In this document: positions 24,706 to 33,835 of the stretch, in pieces
Layout of the letters: each line of letters opens with the position of its first letter
Numbering within the stretch: the first letter of the stretch is position 1
NCBI GenBank assembly: GCA_002337055.1
Contig: DDFG01000004.1
Coordinates: forward strand, 993,078-1,057,077
Origin: Betaproteobacteria bacterium UBA1934
Lineage (GTDB): Bacteria > Pseudomonadota > Gammaproteobacteria > Burkholderiales > Rhodocyclaceae
Direction of reading: 5' to 3'
Length of the DNA: 64,000 bases
Made by a program: the position numbers and the translations under genes
The notes under the pieces: model-generated
What the model saw: the letters and a program-made list of their open reading frames with translations, nothing else
Databases searched by the model: none
Told to the model about the DNA's origin: nothing

Positions 24706-27096
24706 ATGCAAATTCGGCTTCATCCCCGCGTTTTCCAACCCAAACGGTTTTCCCTAATTCTGGCGGCGACCTTTCCCCTCGCCGTTTCGCCGGTGCTGGC
24801 GGACGACATCGCGAGCAAACCACCCACCATCGTCATCACCGAAACTTCGCCCCGGCCAGTACCGGTCGCATCCGGCAGCCTCGACGAACGAGACCTGGCC
24901 GCGCAGCGTGCGTCCACCAGCGATACGGCTCAACTGCTACGCGACACCCCCGGTGTGGCGCTTTACGGTGCCGGCGGCGTCTCCAGCTTGCCGGCCATGC
25001 ACGGTCTCGCGGACGACCGGTTGCGCATCAAGGTCGATGGCATGGATCTGATCGCCTCCTGTCCCAATCACATGAATCCGGCGTTGTCTTATGTCGACCC
25101 CACGGCGGTCGGCAGCATCAAGGTCTATGCCGGCATTTCACCGGTAAGCCTCGGAGGGGACAGCATCGGCGGTAGCATCGTTGTCGAGACCGCTGCGCCG
25201 AAATTCGCGGCAACGGGCCAGGGCAGCCTGATCGAAGGTGAGGTCGGTGCGTTCTATCGTAGCAATGGCCATGCCGCGGGCGGCAACGTCTCGGTCACCT
25301 ACGCGAGCGAATCGTTCAGCCTCAGCTACACCGGGGCGAGCGCCAAGGCGGACAACTATAAGGCTGGCGGCGAGTTCCGGAAATTCTCCCTCGCCGCGGC
25401 GGCAAACCCCGCAAATCCTGCCGCGGGCGTTCCCGCGCTGCCTCAGCCGGGATCGACCGAGGTCGGCTCCACCGCTTACGAGACGCGCAACCACACGCTG
25501 GGCCTTGCTTTCAAAGGCGGCAATCATTTGCTCGAAGCCAAACTCGGTTATCAGGATCTGCCGCAACAGCTCTACCCCAACCAGCGCATGGATATGCTGG
25601 ACAACGAGCAGTTGCGCCTGAACCTGCGCTATCTCGGCACATTCGAGTGGGGCAGTCTGGAAGCCCGCGCCTACCATGAGAAAGTGGATCATTTCATGGA
25701 TTTCGGGCCGGACAAACTTTATCTCTACGGCAAGCTGCTCAATCGCTACCCGGTCAACGGCATGCCGATGTGGACCAAAGGCCGGACCAACGGTGCCTCA
25801 GCCAAGGTCGAGATCGATCTCGACCCGCGCGACCTGGTGCGGATCGGCGCCGAATGGCAGACCTATCATCTCAACGACTGGTGGCCGCCGGCGCCCGATT
25901 GCGGTTACACGGGGGCGGTGGCCAACTGTACCGGCGGCATGGCGCCCGATACTTTCTGGAATATCCGCAACGGCAAACGCGATCGCATCGCCGCCTATGG
26001 CGAGTGGGAAGCCGCCTGGACCCCACAATGGAAAACTCTCGCCGGCGTCCGTTACGAGCGGGTCAAATCAGACAGCGACGATATACAGGGCTACAACACC
26101 GGAATCATGTACGCCAGCAGCGTAATCGGCACCCGCCAGGCATGGAATGACCTGAATCGACGACGCGCCGACCACAATATCGACCTCACGCTGTTGGCGC
26201 GCAACACGTTGGATAGTCAGAAGGCCTTCGAGTACGGTTTCGCCCAGAAAACCCGGTCGCCCAATCTCTACGAGCGGTATCCGTGGTCAACCAACAGCAT
26301 GGCCATGGAAATGAATAACTTCGTCGGCGATGGCGACGGTTATGTCGGCAACCCCGATCTCAAGCCGGAAGTCGCGCACACGTTGAGCATCACCGGCGAT
26401 TGGCACAGTGAAGATCGCGGCTACGAGCTCAAGGTCACCCCCTACTACACGACGGTCAAAGACTACATCGACGCCGTGCGGCGGCCGACGAGCGGAACTG
26501 ACCAGAACGCCACCCGAACCACGGGCTTCGTCAAGCTTTCTTATGCCAATCAGGCGGCGCGACTCTACGGCATCGACATTTCCGGTCGCATGCCGCTTGG
26601 CAACACCCGCTTCGGCGATTTCGGCGTGAAAGGTTTGCTCAATTACACCAAGGGCAAGAATACCGATACGGATGACGACCTTTACAACATCATGCCGCTC
26701 AACGCCAAGCTAGCCCTGACGCACCAGACAGGCGGCTGGAGCAACAGCGTCGAACTGGTGGCCGTAAAATCAAAGGACGATGTCTCCGGCGTCCGCAACG
26801 AGATCAGGACACCGGGCTACAGCCTGATCAATCTGCGCGGCAGTTATTCGATGCAAAAACTGCGCATTGATTTTGGCATCGAAAATCTCGTCGACCGCAT
26901 GTACGCCCAGCCCCTGGGTGGCGCCTATGTTGGCGAAGGCGCCACCATGTCCCTCAACAACGAAGCAGGCTTCGTCCGGCCCGCGACCCCGGGAGCCGGA
27001 GGCACATACGGCACCTCGGGGTCGGCATCGATGTGGGGCACGGCAGTCCCCGGCCCGGGCCGTACGTTTTACGTCGGTCTCAACTACAAATTCTGA
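24706..27096 (+). CDS. TonB-dependent copper receptor of the OprC/NosA type
   Basis: 796 residues: signal peptide (cleavage near residue 33), TonB-box-like TIVITE, plug domain, 22-strand barrel and a C-terminal aromatic residue (YVGLNYKF). The plug holds CPNHM (Cys119 to Met123), the CxxxM copper-binding signature of OprC, followed by NPALSYV as in OprC and NosA. Outer-membrane copper import is therefore the most likely role, with the upstream PCuAC chaperone as periplasmic acceptor. A strong intrinsic terminator follows at 27123. Confidence 0.9.
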   Translation: MQIRLHPRVFQPKRFSLILAATFPLAVSPVLADDIASKPPTIVITETSPRPVPVASGSLDERDLAAQRASTSDTAQLLRDTPGVALYGAGGVSSLPAMHGLADDRLRIKVDGMDLIASCPNHMNPALSYVDPTAVGSIKVYAGISPVSLGGDSIGGSIVVETAAPKFAATGQGSLIEGEVGAFYRSNGHAAGGNVSVTYASESFSLSYTGASAKADNYKAGGEFRKFSLAAAANPANPAAGVPALPQPGSTEVGSTAYETRNHTLGLAFKGGNHLLEAKLGYQDLPQQLYPNQRMDMLDNEQLRLNLRYLGTFEWGSLEARAYHEKVDHFMDFGPDKLYLYGKLLNRYPVNGMPMWTKGRTNGASAKVEIDLDPRDLVRIGAEWQTYHLNDWWPPAPDCGYTGAVANCTGGMAPDTFWNIRNGKRDRIAAYGEWEAAWTPQWKTLAGVRYERVKSDSDDIQGYNTGIMYASSVIGTRQAWNDLNRRRADHNIDLTLLARNTLDSQKAFEYGFAQKTRSPNLYERYPWSTNSMAMEMNNFVGDGDGYVGNPDLKPEVAHTLSITGDWHSEDRGYELKVTPYYTTVKDYIDAVRRPTSGTDQNATRTTGFVKLSYANQAARLYGIDISGRMPLGNTRFGDFGVKGLLNYTKGKNTDTDDDLYNIMPLNAKLALTHQTGGWSNSVELVAVKSKDDVSGVRNEIRTPGYSLINLRGSYSMQKLRIDFGIENLVDRMYAQPLGGAYVGEGATMSLNNEAGFVRPATPGAGGTYGTSGSASMWGTAVPGPGRTFYVGLNYKF

Positions 27097-27122
27097 TCCC
27101 CGACCGTCTTGTTGCGTCACAT

Positions 27123-27151
27123 GCGCCAGCCTGCAGGCTGGCGCTTTTTTT
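27123..27151 (+). terminator. Intrinsic terminator after the copper receptor gene
   Basis: Nine-base perfect GC-rich stem (27123-27131 with 27136-27144), TGCA loop and a run of seven T. It ends the copper group. Confidence 0.9.
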
Positions 27152-27347
27152 AACTGTCGGAGCAGAGTGAATCGGATGGAGTCGATCTGATATTCCCAAA
27201 CGCCATGCGCGCCATGTCCCTGCGGAACCCCGTTTGCACCATGTGACGCGCATCCAACCGCTTTCACCCATGTGTGAATTGCGCACGACGCCAGCCGGCA
27301 TCACGCACGTCGGCGTGTCATCCCTGCCACCATCGCGTGCCGCCCCC

Positions 27348-28202
27348 TTACTCCAGCGCGGTCGCAATGCTTTGTGAAATCGTCGTCGTCGCCCGCCCGA
27401 TCACCCGCGAGAGCGTCTTGCTGGTGTCGCACAGCGCGCCTTTTGCCGCTTTTGCATGGGTGTCCGCCAGAATCGCGGCAAAGGTGTCAGGTATGCCGAC
27501 GCTCACCAAGGCTTGTCGATAGGCCGCCTCGGACATATCGACATAACTGACCGCCCGGCCCGAAAGAGTCGTCAACAAACGGGCATATTCCGTCAGCGTG
27601 AACCCGGTGTCGCCCGCGAGTTCCAGAATCTCGCCGTCGTAGCCCCCGTGCAGCACGGTCGCAGCGGCTTCCGCGAGATCGTGCCGGTTTGCGGTTGACA
27701 ACACGCCCTCGCCGACCGCGCCGTAATGGCAACCGCTGTTCAGATCTTGCTGAAGCGAAAGCAGCAGGTTTTCCGAATACCATGCGTTGCGAAGCAGCGT
27801 GTGGCGCATTCCGCTAGCGGCAAGCGCACGCTCGGTCTGGACATGCTCTTCGGCGAGTACCATCCCGGCGCTGCCGGCATGCAGCATCGACGTGTAAGCG
27901 ACAAACCCAACTCGTGCCTGGGTAGCCGCGAAAATCACGTTCTGGTGTTGTTGCAAACGCTGACCGATCGCGGGCGATGAAATCAGCAACAGCCTGTCAA
28001 TGCCTTCAAGCGCCGCGACCAGCGCCTCCAGATCGTCATAATCCGCTCGCCGTGTGGGGATTTGGCGTGTGGCAAAATGCGCGGCCTCGCCATCCGTACG
28101 CACGAGGGCGACAAGTTGTGTCCTGGGCACCCGCACGGCCATTTGATCCATAACCATTCCGCCGAGTTGGCCGGATGCCCCCGTTACCAAATATTGAGTC
28201 AT
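27348..28202 (-). CDS. qorB: NAD(P)H-binding quinone oxidoreductase of the QorB/YtfG type
   Basis: 284 residues, the size of QorB (YtfG). The N-terminal Rossmann motif is YLVTGASGQLG; downstream are LLLISS, the FVAYTSML segment and the NmrA-like C-terminal domain. It should be a cytoplasmic NAD(P)H:quinone reductase of the atypical SDR class. The ATG at 28202 has GGAAG five bases upstream. As with ytfG and ytfH in E. coli, an HxlR-type regulator gene is divergent next to it. Confidence 0.82.
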   Translation of the reverse strand: MTQYLVTGASGQLGGMVMDQMAVRVPRTQLVALVRTDGEAAHFATRQIPTRRADYDDLEALVAALEGIDRLLLISSPAIGQRLQQHQNVIFAATQARVGFVAYTSMLHAGSAGMVLAEEHVQTERALAASGMRHTLLRNAWYSENLLLSLQQDLNSGCHYGAVGEGVLSTANRHDLAEAAATVLHGGYDGEILELAGDTGFTLTEYARLLTTLSGRAVSYVDMSEAAYRQALVSVGIPDTFAAILADTHAKAAKGALCDTSKTLSRVIGRATTTISQSIATALE

Positions 28203-28233
28203 GTGCACTTCCTTCAGGTTCAAGAATGCATTT

Positions 28234-28250
28234 AAGTCTACAATTGAGAC
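28234..28250. promoter_or_regulatory. Inverted repeat between qorB and the HxlR regulator, possible operator
   Basis: AAGTCT and AGACCTT-type arms flank ACAATTG, giving an imperfect dyad in the only intergenic space of the divergent pair. HxlR proteins usually bind such sites in divergent promoters. Call rests on position and symmetry alone. Confidence 0.35.
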
Positions 28251-28305
28251 CTTATGCCAGCAAGAAGGCAGTTTTGGGTGGCAAGGTTACAAAAAGGGAA
28301 CTGCG

Positions 28306-28713
28306 ATGACCTCTCAAATCAATGCGAATACCCGTCTGGACACCTGGCAAGCGCAGGGCTTCGATCCGCACAATTGCCCGGTGCGCGAAATCCTGAGCGG
28401 CGTCACTTCTAAATGGACGGTGTTGGTGCTGATCGAAATGGACTCCGGCCCGAAGCGCTTCAACCAGCTGCTTCGGCGCCTGCCGGATGTCTCCCGCCGG
28501 ATGTTGACGCAAAGCCTGCGCGATCTGGAGCGCAACGGTCTCGCCACGCGCACAGTGCTGAATACGAGGCCACCGGGAACGGAATACTCGCTTTCCGGGC
28601 TAGGACGTTCCCTTCTGCCGCCGCTGTTGAACCTGGTCGACTGGGCGTCGCAACATCAGGCGTTCATCGTCACGGCCCGGCAACGCTTCGACGATCAGGA
28701 ACCCAGCGCGTGA
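28306..28713 (+). CDS. HxlR-family transcriptional regulator (YtfH-like)
   Basis: 135 residues. The domain has the HxlR hallmarks: CPVREILSGVTSKWTVLVL, FNQLLRRLPDVSRRMLTQSLRDLERNGL (recognition helix and beginning of wing) and YSLSGLGRSLLPPL. The Cys before PVR corresponds to the redox-active Cys of YodB/HypR/QorR-type quinone sensors, so sensing of quinones or thiol stress is plausible. Start ATG 28306 is preceded by AGGGA. Divergent from qorB, which it probably represses. Confidence 0.88.
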   Translation: MTSQINANTRLDTWQAQGFDPHNCPVREILSGVTSKWTVLVLIEMDSGPKRFNQLLRRLPDVSRRMLTQSLRDLERNGLATRTVLNTRPPGTEYSLSGLGRSLLPPLLNLVDWASQHQAFIVTARQRFDDQEPSA

Positions 28714-28808
28714 CAGGCAGTCCCGCTTGTACGCTTTGATAACACAACACATTTCACAATCGTCGTCGCCAGCCACAATATTTCTCTTCATCAATCGTCT
28801 AACCTGAC

Positions 28809-29399
28809 ATGGACACGACGATTACCCCTTTCCCCGCTCTTACGCGACCTGCGAACGCCATGGCCGATCCTACCCTGCTCAACACGCTCACCCGCGAACG
28901 GCAACGGCTGTGGCAATTCATCCGCCGCCGCGTGCCCGACCCGGCCGATGCGGAAGATGTCTTGCAGGACGTAATGTCGGAACTGGTCGAAGCCTATCGC
29001 CTGCCGGAGCCCATCGAGCAGGTCGGCGCCTGGCTGGTGCGGGTAGCGAGGAACCGCATCGTCGACCGCTTCCGCAAGAAGCGGGAAGTCGCGCTGCCGT
29101 CGTTCGGCGACGAGGATGACGACGAAAGCTGGCTCGAACAGGCGCTACCCGCGGTCGACGGCGACCCGGAAACCGCCTGGTGGCGCGCCCGCCTGCTCGA
29201 AGCGTTGACGGAAGCCTTGGAAGAGCTGCCGGCACCGCTGCGCGACGTGTTCATCGGCCACGAAATCGACGGTCGTTCATTTCGGACGATGTCGGATGAA
29301 ACCGGCGTCAACCTCAACACCCTGCTGGGCTGGAAGCGTCAAGCCATTCTGCACCTGCGCGCCCGCTTGCAACCCCTCTACGAAGCCATGCCCGATTAA
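28809..29399 (+). CDS. ECF-type RNA polymerase sigma factor
   Basis: 196 residues with sigma region 2 (RQRLWQFIRRRVPDPADAED, QVGAWLVRVARNRIVDRFRKK) and region 4 (LPAPLRDVFIGHEIDGRSF, GVNLNTLLGWKRQAILHLR), joined by an acidic linker. An alternative start is ATG 28860. No anti-sigma factor of a known type is adjacent; the following small membrane protein, 10 bases on with a good ribosome site, is the best candidate partner. Confidence 0.88.
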   Translation: MDTTITPFPALTRPANAMADPTLLNTLTRERQRLWQFIRRRVPDPADAEDVLQDVMSELVEAYRLPEPIEQVGAWLVRVARNRIVDRFRKKREVALPSFGDEDDDESWLEQALPAVDGDPETAWWRARLLEALTEALEELPAPLRDVFIGHEIDGRSFRTMSDETGVNLNTLLGWKRQAILHLRARLQPLYEAMPD

Positions 29400-29409
29400 G
29401 GAGAACCCG

Positions 29410-29763
29410 ATGAGATTCAACTGCTGCCCCCCTTCACGTCCCCGTTCCGTGCTCCGCTGTCTCGGCGGCGCGGTCATGATCGCCGCCTTCCTTTTTCTCT
29501 TTGGCGCCGTCACCATGTGGCTGTGGAACGCCCTCGTTCCGCACATCTTCATGGGGGTCCGACCCATTGAATATTTCGAGGCGCTGGGATTGCTGGCGCT
29601 GACCCGCATCCTGTTCGGCGGATTCGGCTGCCGCCCACACCGTTTCGGCCGTGACGCCAAAGAGCGCTGGAGCGCGCTGACACCGGAAGAACGCGACCGC
29701 CTGCAATCGCGCTTCTGCCGCCGTCCGGGCGAAGCCGAAACGCCGACCGACAAGCCGGCCTGA
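29410..29763 (+). CDS. Small membrane protein encoded after the ECF sigma factor
   Basis: 117 residues. A central hydrophobic helix (AVMIAAFLFLFGAVTMWLW) is followed by a second hydrophobic stretch (YFEALGLLALTRILFGGFG). The tail is basic with RDAKERWSALTPEERDRLQSR. AAGGAG precedes the ATG. I do not recognise a named family. Its place directly after the sigma gene suggests a regulator or target of that sigma factor; there is no zinc-binding anti-sigma motif. Confidence 0.72.
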   Translation: MRFNCCPPSRPRSVLRCLGGAVMIAAFLFLFGAVTMWLWNALVPHIFMGVRPIEYFEALGLLALTRILFGGFGCRPHRFGRDAKERWSALTPEERDRLQSRFCRRPGEAETPTDKPA

Positions 29764-29857
29764 TTCGCGCCCTCACCGCGCCCCCTCCGCACCCTTTCCT
29801 CCACCACCCGCAGCGACCCGGCCCGGCCGGGTCGCCACCGTCACGCTCCCGACATTC

Positions 29858-31036
29858 ATGACTGCTGCCACCACCGCCCACCCCTCGCCAAGCGACCATC
29901 TGCCCGGCCGCCTGCGCCGTTTCCTGCGCACCGTGCTGCCCATACTCGCCGGCCTGCACGCCTACATCGGCTGGCGCCTCCTCCCGGCCCTGCCGCTCGA
30001 CCGGGTTGAAACGGCCCTCGCGGCAGCGCTGCTGGCGGCCCTCTGCCTCCTTGTCCCGCTGGGGATGCTCGCCCGCTTCCTAATCGTTCGCCAGCCGCTT
30101 TCCGACCGCATTGCTTGGCTCGGTTCGCTGGCGATGGGGTTCTTCTCCTCGCTGCTGGTGCTGACCGTGTTGCGCGACGCCACCCTTCTTATCCCGCTCG
30201 GCCCGAAATGGCCGTCGCTCAGCGCCCTTGGCGTCCCCTTGCTTGCCGTCGCGGTCACGCTGGCCGGTTACGTCAACGCCCGGCGCGTCGCCCGCATCGT
30301 CGAAGTCGACCTGCCGTTGCCGCATCTGCCGCCGTCGCTGGAGGGCTTCAGCATCCTTCAACTCAGCGACATCCACGTCGGCCCCACCATCAAGCAGGAT
30401 TACGTCGCCGCCATCGTCGACCGCGTCAATGCCCTGCAGCCTGACCTCATCACCATCACCGGCGACATCGTCGATGGCACGGTGCCACACTTGCGAACTC
30501 ACACCGCGCCGCTGGCCGGACTGCGAGCGCGACACGGCGTCTGGATGGTGACCGGCAATCACGAATACTATTCGGGTGTCGACGCTTGGCTGGCCGAATT
30601 CCGCCGACTCGGCGTGAAGCCGCTGCAAAACGAACATGTGGTCATCGAACACGGCGAAGGCCGCTTCGTGCTGGCAGGGGTCACCGACTTCAGCGCCGAG
30701 GTGTTCGACCCCGCTCAGGCCAGCAACCCCGAGCAGGCGCTGGCCGGCAGCCCTCCCGGCCTGCCGCGTCTGCTGCTCGCCCACCAGCCACGGACGGCGC
30801 CGCAGGCGGCCGCCGCCGGATTCGACGCGCAACTGTCAGGCCATACCCACGGCGGCCAGTTCTGGCCCTGGAATCACTTCGTGCGCCTGCAACAGCCGTT
30901 TACCGCCGGCCTGCACCAGGTCGGCCGGATGTGGATATACACCAGCCGGGGCACCGGCTACTGGGGGCCGCCCAAACGCTTCGGCGCGCCGTCGGAAATC
31001 ACGCGCCTTCGTTTCGTCGCAGCTAATTCCCAATGA
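29858..31036 (+). CDS. Membrane-anchored metallophosphoesterase (YaeI-like)
   Basis: 392 residues. Four or five N-terminal hydrophobic helices (to about residue 145) precede a calcineurin-like phosphoesterase domain with LSDIHVG, TGDIVDG, TGNHEYY, LLAHQP and SGHTHGGQF, all metal ligands in order. Relatives such as YaeI and YkuE act on lipid-linked substrates; here the substrate is not known. The ATG at 29858 has no clear ribosome site, but no better internal start exists before the helices. Ends 16 bases before the convergent nasA. Confidence 0.86.
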   Translation: MTAATTAHPSPSDHLPGRLRRFLRTVLPILAGLHAYIGWRLLPALPLDRVETALAAALLAALCLLVPLGMLARFLIVRQPLSDRIAWLGSLAMGFFSSLLVLTVLRDATLLIPLGPKWPSLSALGVPLLAVAVTLAGYVNARRVARIVEVDLPLPHLPPSLEGFSILQLSDIHVGPTIKQDYVAAIVDRVNALQPDLITITGDIVDGTVPHLRTHTAPLAGLRARHGVWMVTGNHEYYSGVDAWLAEFRRLGVKPLQNEHVVIEHGEGRFVLAGVTDFSAEVFDPAQASNPEQALAGSPPGLPRLLLAHQPRTAPQAAAAGFDAQLSGHTHGGQFWPWNHFVRLQQPFTAGLHQVGRMWIYTSRGTGYWGPPKRFGAPSEITRLRFVAANSQ

Positions 31037-31052
31037 ACGCTTCTGCCAAAGC

Positions 31053-33782
31053 CTAGCCAGAAGACGCCACCGCAACCGCCCGTTCGCGCAACAACCGCCC
31101 GATCTCGGGCAGGCAGCCGCCGCAGCCCGTGCCACAGCCGAGTTTGGCTTTGAGGCCGTCGACCGTGTCGATGCCGGCCGCGACAGCAGCCTGAATGTCG
31201 GCTTCGGCGATGTCCAGGCAATTGCAGAGAATGCGCCCGCGACAGACCTGGGTAATCGGCGCCTGCGCCAGCGGCGCGAAAAGCCAGCGCTGGTATTCGG
31301 CGGCAGATCGGGCGGACAGCATGGCATCGCGCAACCAGCCGGCGGCAGCGCATTCGCCGAAGAGCGTCAGCGCCCGCAGTTCGTCGCCGGCAAGGCGGGC
31401 GCGCTTGCGGATGCCGCGTCGTCCGTCGTCGAACCGGCCGATGTCGGCAGCCGTCTCGCCCACGCCGAAGAGCACCTCGAGCGCCGCCAGCGTGGCCGCC
31501 GCCGGTGCGGCCTCGTGGGCCAGATGCAGCACGACCAAGGCGCGCTCGCGGCCGGCTTGGGTTTGTGCTGCGTAGGCGAACTGGTCGAGGTACGGCGCCA
31601 GGGCCGCCGACAACGCATTGGCCGCATCGCCGTCGAGCAGCGCCAACGCCACGCCTCGCCAGGGCAACTCGGCCTTTTCCAGCCGCACGGCAGCGTGCTT
31701 CAGTTCCGGCTGTTTCGAGAAGGGATCGACGGCGTCGGCGAGCAATTCGTTGGCCGCGCCATGCGCGAGCCGGCGGCGGCCCCAGTGCATGGGCAGACAG
31801 GCGTGCCCCGGCTTTTGCGCCGGATCGGGCTGCACGGGCAGGACGATGCTGCCGCGCGCGCTGGCAACCCGCACCAGATCGCCCGCCTGCCAGCCGCGCC
31901 GCGCCAGGTCGCCCGGCGCCAGTTGCAGCGCGCACTGTTCGCTGTGGCTATATAGCCGCGCCAGCTTGCCGGTGCGGCTCATGCCGTGCCACTGGTCGCG
32001 CAGGCGCACCGAATTGAGGTGAAGCGGATAACGGGCGCTGGTTTTTTCGGCGGTCGTGCTCAGCGCAATCGGCACAAAGCGCGCCTGCCCGTCCGGCGTG
32101 GCAAAGCGGCCGTCGGCATAGAGCCGCGCCTGCCCCTGCCCGTCGCGCCAGGGCCATTGTTGCGGGCCGTCGCGTTCGAGAATGGCATGGGTCAGTGCGG
32201 CATGGTCGAGGTCGCGCCCGGCGGTGAGTCCGGCGTGTTCCGCAAAAACCTGCGCGGTGGTTTCAAAATCGAACAGGCGCAGCGCATCGGCCCGCCCCAG
32301 ACGCTCGCCCAGCCTGAGCGCGACGTCGCGGGCGATGCGCCAGTCGGCGCGCGCCTCGCCGGGGGACAGCACGGCAGCGCGAACGCGGCTGATGCGCCGC
32401 TCGGAATTGGTGACCACTCCTTCCTTTTCGCCCCAGGTCGTGGCGGGTAGCAGCAGGTCGGCAAAGGGTGCGGTCTCGGTGTCGGAATAGGCATCCTGCA
32501 ACACGACGAATTCGGCCCGGGACAGCGCCGCCCGCACCTTGGCCTGATCGGGCAGCGATTGTGCGGGGTTGGTGCAGGCGATCCAGACAGCTTTAATTGA
32601 CCCATCGTGCAAACCGTCGACAATCTGGGTGGCCGTGCGACCCGGGTTTTCTGGCAGCGCAGGGATGCCCCAGTAGGCGGCCACTTCGGCGCAATGCTCG
32701 AGGTTGGCAAGCTCTCGATGGCCGGCCAGCAAAGTTGCCATCGCGCCCGCCTCGCGGCCGCCCATGGCGTTGGGCTGACCGGTCAGCGAAAACGGACCGG
32801 CGCCGGGACGGCCGATCTGGCCGGTGGCCAGGTGCAGATGGATCAGGGCCGCGCCGTTATCCGAGCCATGGTGCGACTGGTTCAGGCCCTGACACCACAA
32901 TGACAGGGCGTTGCCAGCTTCCCCGAACCAGCGTGCCGCCTGCACAATGTCCGCCGCAGGAACACCGCAGATGGCGGCCGCGGCAGCCGGTGTCAGGTCG
33001 CGCACGGCGTCGCGCGCGGCTTCAAAGCCGGCGGTGTGACGGGCGATGTATCTGCCGTCGATCAGCCCTTCCCAGATCAGCACATGCAGCATGGCGCCGA
33101 GCAGCACGGTGTCGGTGCCCGGCTCGATGGCCAGATGCAGATCAGCAGCGGCGGCGGTGTCGGTAGTGCGCGGGTCGACGACGATCCACCTCTGCGCCGG
33201 CCGCGCCGCTCTGGCGTCGGCCAGCCGGCGAAACAGGATGGGATGGGCGAAAGCCGGGTTGGCGCCGGTGATCAGCACGCAGTCGGCGTGCTCGAAATCC
33301 TCGTAACTGCACGGCGGCGCGTCGGCACCCAGCGTGCGCGTATAGGCCGACGCCGCCGAACTCATGCACAGGCGCGAGTTGGAATCGATGTTGTGCGTGC
33401 CGACCAGCGCCCGCGCCAGCTTGTTGAAAACGTAGTAGTCTTCGGTCAGCAATTGCCCGGAAAGGTAGAACGCGACCGCGTCCGGCCCGTGTTCGCGGAT
33501 GATCGCGGCGAAACGGTCGGCAACAGTGTCCAGCGCCGTGTCCCAATCGATGCGGCGGCGCTGCTCGTCCCGCGCCGCACGCCATTCGGGATAAAGCGCG
33601 CGCGTCGAAAGACCGGTGGTCAGGTGCAGGGTCGAGCCCTTGGTGCACAAGTGCCCGAAATTGGCGGGATGCTCGGGATCGCCTTCGACCCCGAGTATCT
33701 GCCCGTTGTGGTGATGAATCAGCACGCCGCAGCCAGTACCACAGTAGCAGCAGGTCGAGCGGGTAACGGCGGTGCGATCCAT
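31053..33782 (-). CDS. nasA: Assimilatory nitrate reductase catalytic subunit with C-terminal BFD-type [2Fe-2S] domain
   Basis: About 909 residues. The N-terminus has a [4Fe-4S] site (CCYCGTGCGV with a later Cys in LCTKGS). The bis-MGD molybdenum domain follows; its expected Mo-ligand Cys is in SRLCMSSA. The C-terminus carries a bacterioferritin-associated-ferredoxin-like domain (LCNCLDI, then CGTGCGGCLPEIG). This domain order is that of cytoplasmic NasA, which reduces nitrate to nitrite for assimilation. No separate NasB/NasC electron-transfer gene is seen nearby. An ATG at 33797 would add five residues. Last gene of the nrt-nir-nas operon. Confidence 0.93.
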   Translation of the reverse strand: MDRTAVTRSTCCYCGTGCGVLIHHHNGQILGVEGDPEHPANFGHLCTKGSTLHLTTGLSTRALYPEWRAARDEQRRRIDWDTALDTVADRFAAIIREHGPDAVAFYLSGQLLTEDYYVFNKLARALVGTHNIDSNSRLCMSSAASAYTRTLGADAPPCSYEDFEHADCVLITGANPAFAHPILFRRLADARAARPAQRWIVVDPRTTDTAAAADLHLAIEPGTDTVLLGAMLHVLIWEGLIDGRYIARHTAGFEAARDAVRDLTPAAAAAICGVPAADIVQAARWFGEAGNALSLWCQGLNQSHHGSDNGAALIHLHLATGQIGRPGAGPFSLTGQPNAMGGREAGAMATLLAGHRELANLEHCAEVAAYWGIPALPENPGRTATQIVDGLHDGSIKAVWIACTNPAQSLPDQAKVRAALSRAEFVVLQDAYSDTETAPFADLLLPATTWGEKEGVVTNSERRISRVRAAVLSPGEARADWRIARDVALRLGERLGRADALRLFDFETTAQVFAEHAGLTAGRDLDHAALTHAILERDGPQQWPWRDGQGQARLYADGRFATPDGQARFVPIALSTTAEKTSARYPLHLNSVRLRDQWHGMSRTGKLARLYSHSEQCALQLAPGDLARRGWQAGDLVRVASARGSIVLPVQPDPAQKPGHACLPMHWGRRRLAHGAANELLADAVDPFSKQPELKHAAVRLEKAELPWRGVALALLDGDAANALSAALAPYLDQFAYAAQTQAGRERALVVLHLAHEAAPAAATLAALEVLFGVGETAADIGRFDDGRRGIRKRARLAGDELRALTLFGECAAAGWLRDAMLSARSAAEYQRWLFAPLAQAPITQVCRGRILCNCLDIAEADIQAAVAAGIDTVDGLKAKLGCGTGCGGCLPEIGRLLRERAVAVASSG

Positions 33783-33835
33783 GTCAGCCCGCACCATGGG
33801 GCAGCGAGTGGAGGGAAGTCGGCGTGTGTGTCATA

